The notes under the pieces: model-generated
Databases searched by the model: none
What the model was told of the DNA's origin: nothing
What the model saw: only the letters and a program-made list of their open reading frames with translations
Position numbers and translations under genes: made by a program
Assembly: GCA_011048645.1 (NCBI GenBank)
Contig: DSDR01000232.1
Location: 1-16,172 of the forward strand
DNA length: 16,172 bases
Direction: 5' to 3'
Source of the DNA: Phycisphaerales bacterium
Lineage (GTDB): Bacteria > Planctomycetota > Phycisphaerae > Sedimentisphaerales > Anaerohalosphaeraceae
Shown: piece after piece, positions 14,249-16,172 of the stretch
Position numbering within the stretch: the first letter of the stretch is position 1
How the letters are laid out: each line of letters opens with the position of its first letter

Positions 14249-16172
14249 TTATTCGTCTTTCAAAATGCTGATGACGCCGTTGGAATCCGATCCGCCGTCG
14301 CTGCGAACCACCGCGCGCAGCCGATACGGCGCCTGCGGATCAAAATCCTTTTTCGGAACGACAAGCCTGTATGTATTGCGATAATTCGAACCGCCGGTGC
14401 GCCCCTCATGAACATCCGTCGCGACCAAAACGTCGCCGCTGAGAAGCTGCACCTCGCGAATATCCAGGCGGTGAGCGCCGTGCGTATAGGAAAAGTGAAC
14501 CGTATAGGCCCCCGGCTCTTTGATATGGCCGCCCAAATCCCAGGTCATCGGTTTATAGGTCTCATCGGTCTGCCCCGACGACCAGCGGCCGATTTCAATC
14601 CGCGGCGGGTCCAGCGGACGATAATTCATATTCACATAAGAAAGCCGCTGAGTATGCCGGGTCATCCGATTGTAAAAGTCGGAATAGTCCTTTTTGTCCA
14701 CCGGCGTCCAGGCAATCTCCGACAACGCACAGCCCCGCGGAAACGCCATATAAGCGGCCTGTTCCGGCGTGGGAATGTATTCCGTCCAGATTTGAGCCTG
14801 CACCCCCAGGATATGCTTCTTCTGGGCGTCTGCCAGGACACTCGGAACCGGATCATAGCTATAGACCTTGTCCAGCGGAATAAAACCGCCAATGGCCAGC
14901 GGCTCCTTTTCGGGGTCGGCCTGGTAATAGTCAAAATAAAGATGCGTATTGGACGCCATCACCACATCATGGCCGGCGCGTGCGGCCTGAATGCCGCCGC
15001 CTTCGCCGCGCCAGCTCATCACCGTCGCGTTCGGCGCCAGCCCGCCTTCCAGAATCTCATCCCAGCCGATCAGACGCCGTCCATGGGCGTTCAGAAACGT
15101 CTCAATCCGCCGAACAAAATAGCTTTGCAGCTCGTGCTCATCGGCCAGCCCCTCCTGTTCGATTCGAGCCTGACATTTAGGGCAAGCTTCCCATCGTACC
15201 TTGGGACACTCATCTCCGCCGATATGAATAAACTCACTGGGAAACAGCTCCATCGTTTCGACCAGAACATCTTTGAGAAACTCAAATACCTTGTCGTTGC
15301 CGGCGCAATAAACATCCCGCATAATACCCCATCGGGTTTGCACTTCAAACGGACCGCCGGTACAGGACAGTTCAGGATAGGCCGCCAGCACCGCCATACA
15401 ATGCCCGGGCATCTCGATTTCCGGCACAATCGTAATGAACCGCTGCTGAGCATACGCGACAATCTCGCGGATTTCGTCTTGAGTATAAAACCCGCCGTGC
15501 GGCGTACCGTCGTAGTTTTGGGTATTGCGCCCGAGGACCGTCTCTTTGCGCCAGGACGATATCTCGGTCAGTTTCGGATACGCCTTGATCTCGATCCGCC
15601 AACCCTGATCTTCATTCAGGTGCCAGTGAAAGGTATTCATTTTATGCAGCGCCAGCACATCAATGAAGTTCATTACAAATTCCTTCGGCATGAAATGACG
15701 CGACGTATCCAGCATCATCCCGCGCCAGCCGAATCGGGGATAATCTTCAATCTTCACGCACGGCACAGTCCACGCGACGCCCTCGACTTTCGAGGGACTG
15801 AATATCTCCGTCGGCAAGAGTTGCCGCAGCGTCTGACTGCCGTAAAACAGCCCCGCCGGCGTTTTGGCCGAGATCACTATCTGTCGTGAACCGGCCTCCA
15901 GGCGATATCCTTCTTCACCCAATGTGTCAAGCGCGGCCTCTATTTTCAGTACAATCCGATTCGGCCGATCCGACGCCCAGCGCCGCACCGGCAGCGGATA
16001 GCCCGTGGCCGGGCGCAACTGTGAAGCCAACAGACGACCCACCGCCTCGGAAGGATACTCCACGGCGATAACGGTATCGGGAGTTATTTCAAATTCACCG
16101 GACCGCACTTCGAGCTTGACCGGCTGAGGAATAACCGAAACCGTTGATTGTCCGATTGCCGCGCTGGCGACC
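14249..16172 (-). CDS. GH20 beta-N-acetylhexosaminidase, 5' end outside the window
   Basis: At least 640 codons are visible and the frame stays open to the right edge, so the gene is 5'-partial. A GTG at 16108 could be read as a start, but the 21 codons before it (VASAAIGQ... SVIPQPVKLE) are in frame and match the end of a signal peptide followed by the usual GH20 N-terminal domain. The catalytic barrel begins around FGWRGMMLDTSRHFMP. It includes HWHLNEDQGWRIEI and the catalytic Asp-Glu pair in HIGGDECPK (codons at 15214-15209), where Asp stabilises the oxazolinium intermediate and Glu is the acid/base. VMSWRGE and EIAW near the barrel end fit the substrate pocket. About 110 C-terminal residues form a beta-sandwich-like tail. 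GH20 enzymes release terminal beta-GlcNAc or beta-GalNAc; some are lacto-N-biosidases. The enzyme is probably exported and feeds the downstream kinase. Confidence 0.95.
   Translation of the reverse strand, partial: VASAAIGQSTVSVIPQPVKLEVRSGEFEITPDTVIAVEYPSEAVGRLLASQLRPATGYPLPVRRWASDRPNRIVLKIEAALDTLGEEGYRLEAGSRQIVISAKTPAGLFYGSQTLRQLLPTEIFSPSKVEGVAWTVPCVKIEDYPRFGWRGMMLDTSRHFMPKEFVMNFIDVLALHKMNTFHWHLNEDQGWRIEIKAYPKLTEISSWRKETVLGRNTQNYDGTPHGGFYTQDEIREIVAYAQQRFITIVPEIEMPGHCMAVLAAYPELSCTGGPFEVQTRWGIMRDVYCAGNDKVFEFLKDVLVETMELFPSEFIHIGGDECPKVRWEACPKCQARIEQEGLADEHELQSYFVRRIETFLNAHGRRLIGWDEILEGGLAPNATVMSWRGEGGGIQAARAGHDVVMASNTHLYFDYYQADPEKEPLAIGGFIPLDKVYSYDPVPSVLADAQKKHILGVQAQIWTEYIPTPEQAAYMAFPRGCALSEIAWTPVDKKDYSDFYNRMTRHTQRLSYVNMNYRPLDPPRIEIGRWSSGQTDETYKPMTWDLGGHIKEPGAYTVHFSYTHGAHRLDIREVQLLSGDVLVATDVHEGRTGGSNYRNTYRLVVPKKDFDPQAPYRLRAVVRSDGGSDSNGVISILKDE

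Noticed and set aside
14210..15889. A 559-codon open frame on the plus strand, opposite the hexosaminidase gene
   Set aside because: It has low-complexity, Arg/His/Ile-rich composition with no recognisable domain and lies fully antisense to an unmistakable GH20 gene. It is an artefact of codon bias.
16106..16172. GTG at 16108 as the true start of the GH20 gene
   Set aside because: The frame is open upstream to the window edge and encodes sequence typical of the GH20 N-terminus and the end of a signal peptide, so the real start is outside.
1..16172. CRISPR arrays, insertion sequences, tRNA or rRNA genes
   Set aside because: No regularly spaced repeats, transposase-like protein, terminal inverted repeats or RNA gene signatures were seen on either strand.

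Overview
All ten genes in this window lie on the minus strand, so the locus reads from the right edge to the left. In transcription order it encodes: GH20 beta-N-acetylhexosaminidase (5' end outside the window), an N-acetylhexosamine 1-kinase of the NahK type, a UDP-sugar 4-epimerase, a sodium:solute symporter with an unusual internal insert, a CBM9-like protein, threonine dehydrogenase (tdh), 2-amino-3-ketobutyrate CoA ligase (kbl), a 1259-residue multidomain secreted metzincin protease, an M60/enhancin-type peptidase, and the first 102 codons of a GH2 beta-galactosidase (3' end outside the window).

The organism is probably a planctomycete, most likely of the Phycisphaerae/Sedimentisphaerales type. 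This is inference from style, not from a marker gene. The signs are a giant secreted protein built from jelly-roll, LamG, PA14 and Ig-like modules that ends in a dockerin-like Asp-rich C-terminus, sugar-catabolic genes next to SSS symporters and CBM9-like proteins, and moderately GC-rich DNA.

Layout. The right block (12169-16172) is an amino-sugar unit: hexosaminidase, kinase and epimerase, with a 17-base gap and then a 16-base overlap. The centre (6732-12146) holds the symporter, the CBM9-like protein and the tdh-kbl pair. The left block (1-6561) holds three secreted enzymes. A strong intrinsic terminator at 2718-2761 separates the metzincin from the M60-GH2 pair, so there are at least two transcription units. 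The 170-base gap 6562-6731 may hold another promoter. No tRNA, rRNA, CRISPR, mobile element or transcription regulator was seen.

How the genes may work together (inference). M60 peptidases are known for attacking O-glycosylated, mucin-like proteins. GH2 and GH20 enzymes remove beta-linked galactose and N-acetylhexosamine. NahK plus a 4-epimerase is the core of the HexNAc salvage route known from the bifidobacterial lnp/gnb cluster. Mucin-type backbones are rich in threonine, and tdh-kbl turns threonine into glycine and acetyl-CoA. The locus therefore looks like a single programme for consuming an O-glycoprotein, glycans and threonine backbone together. The most interesting point is the placement of threonine catabolism inside a glycoprotein-degradation cluster.
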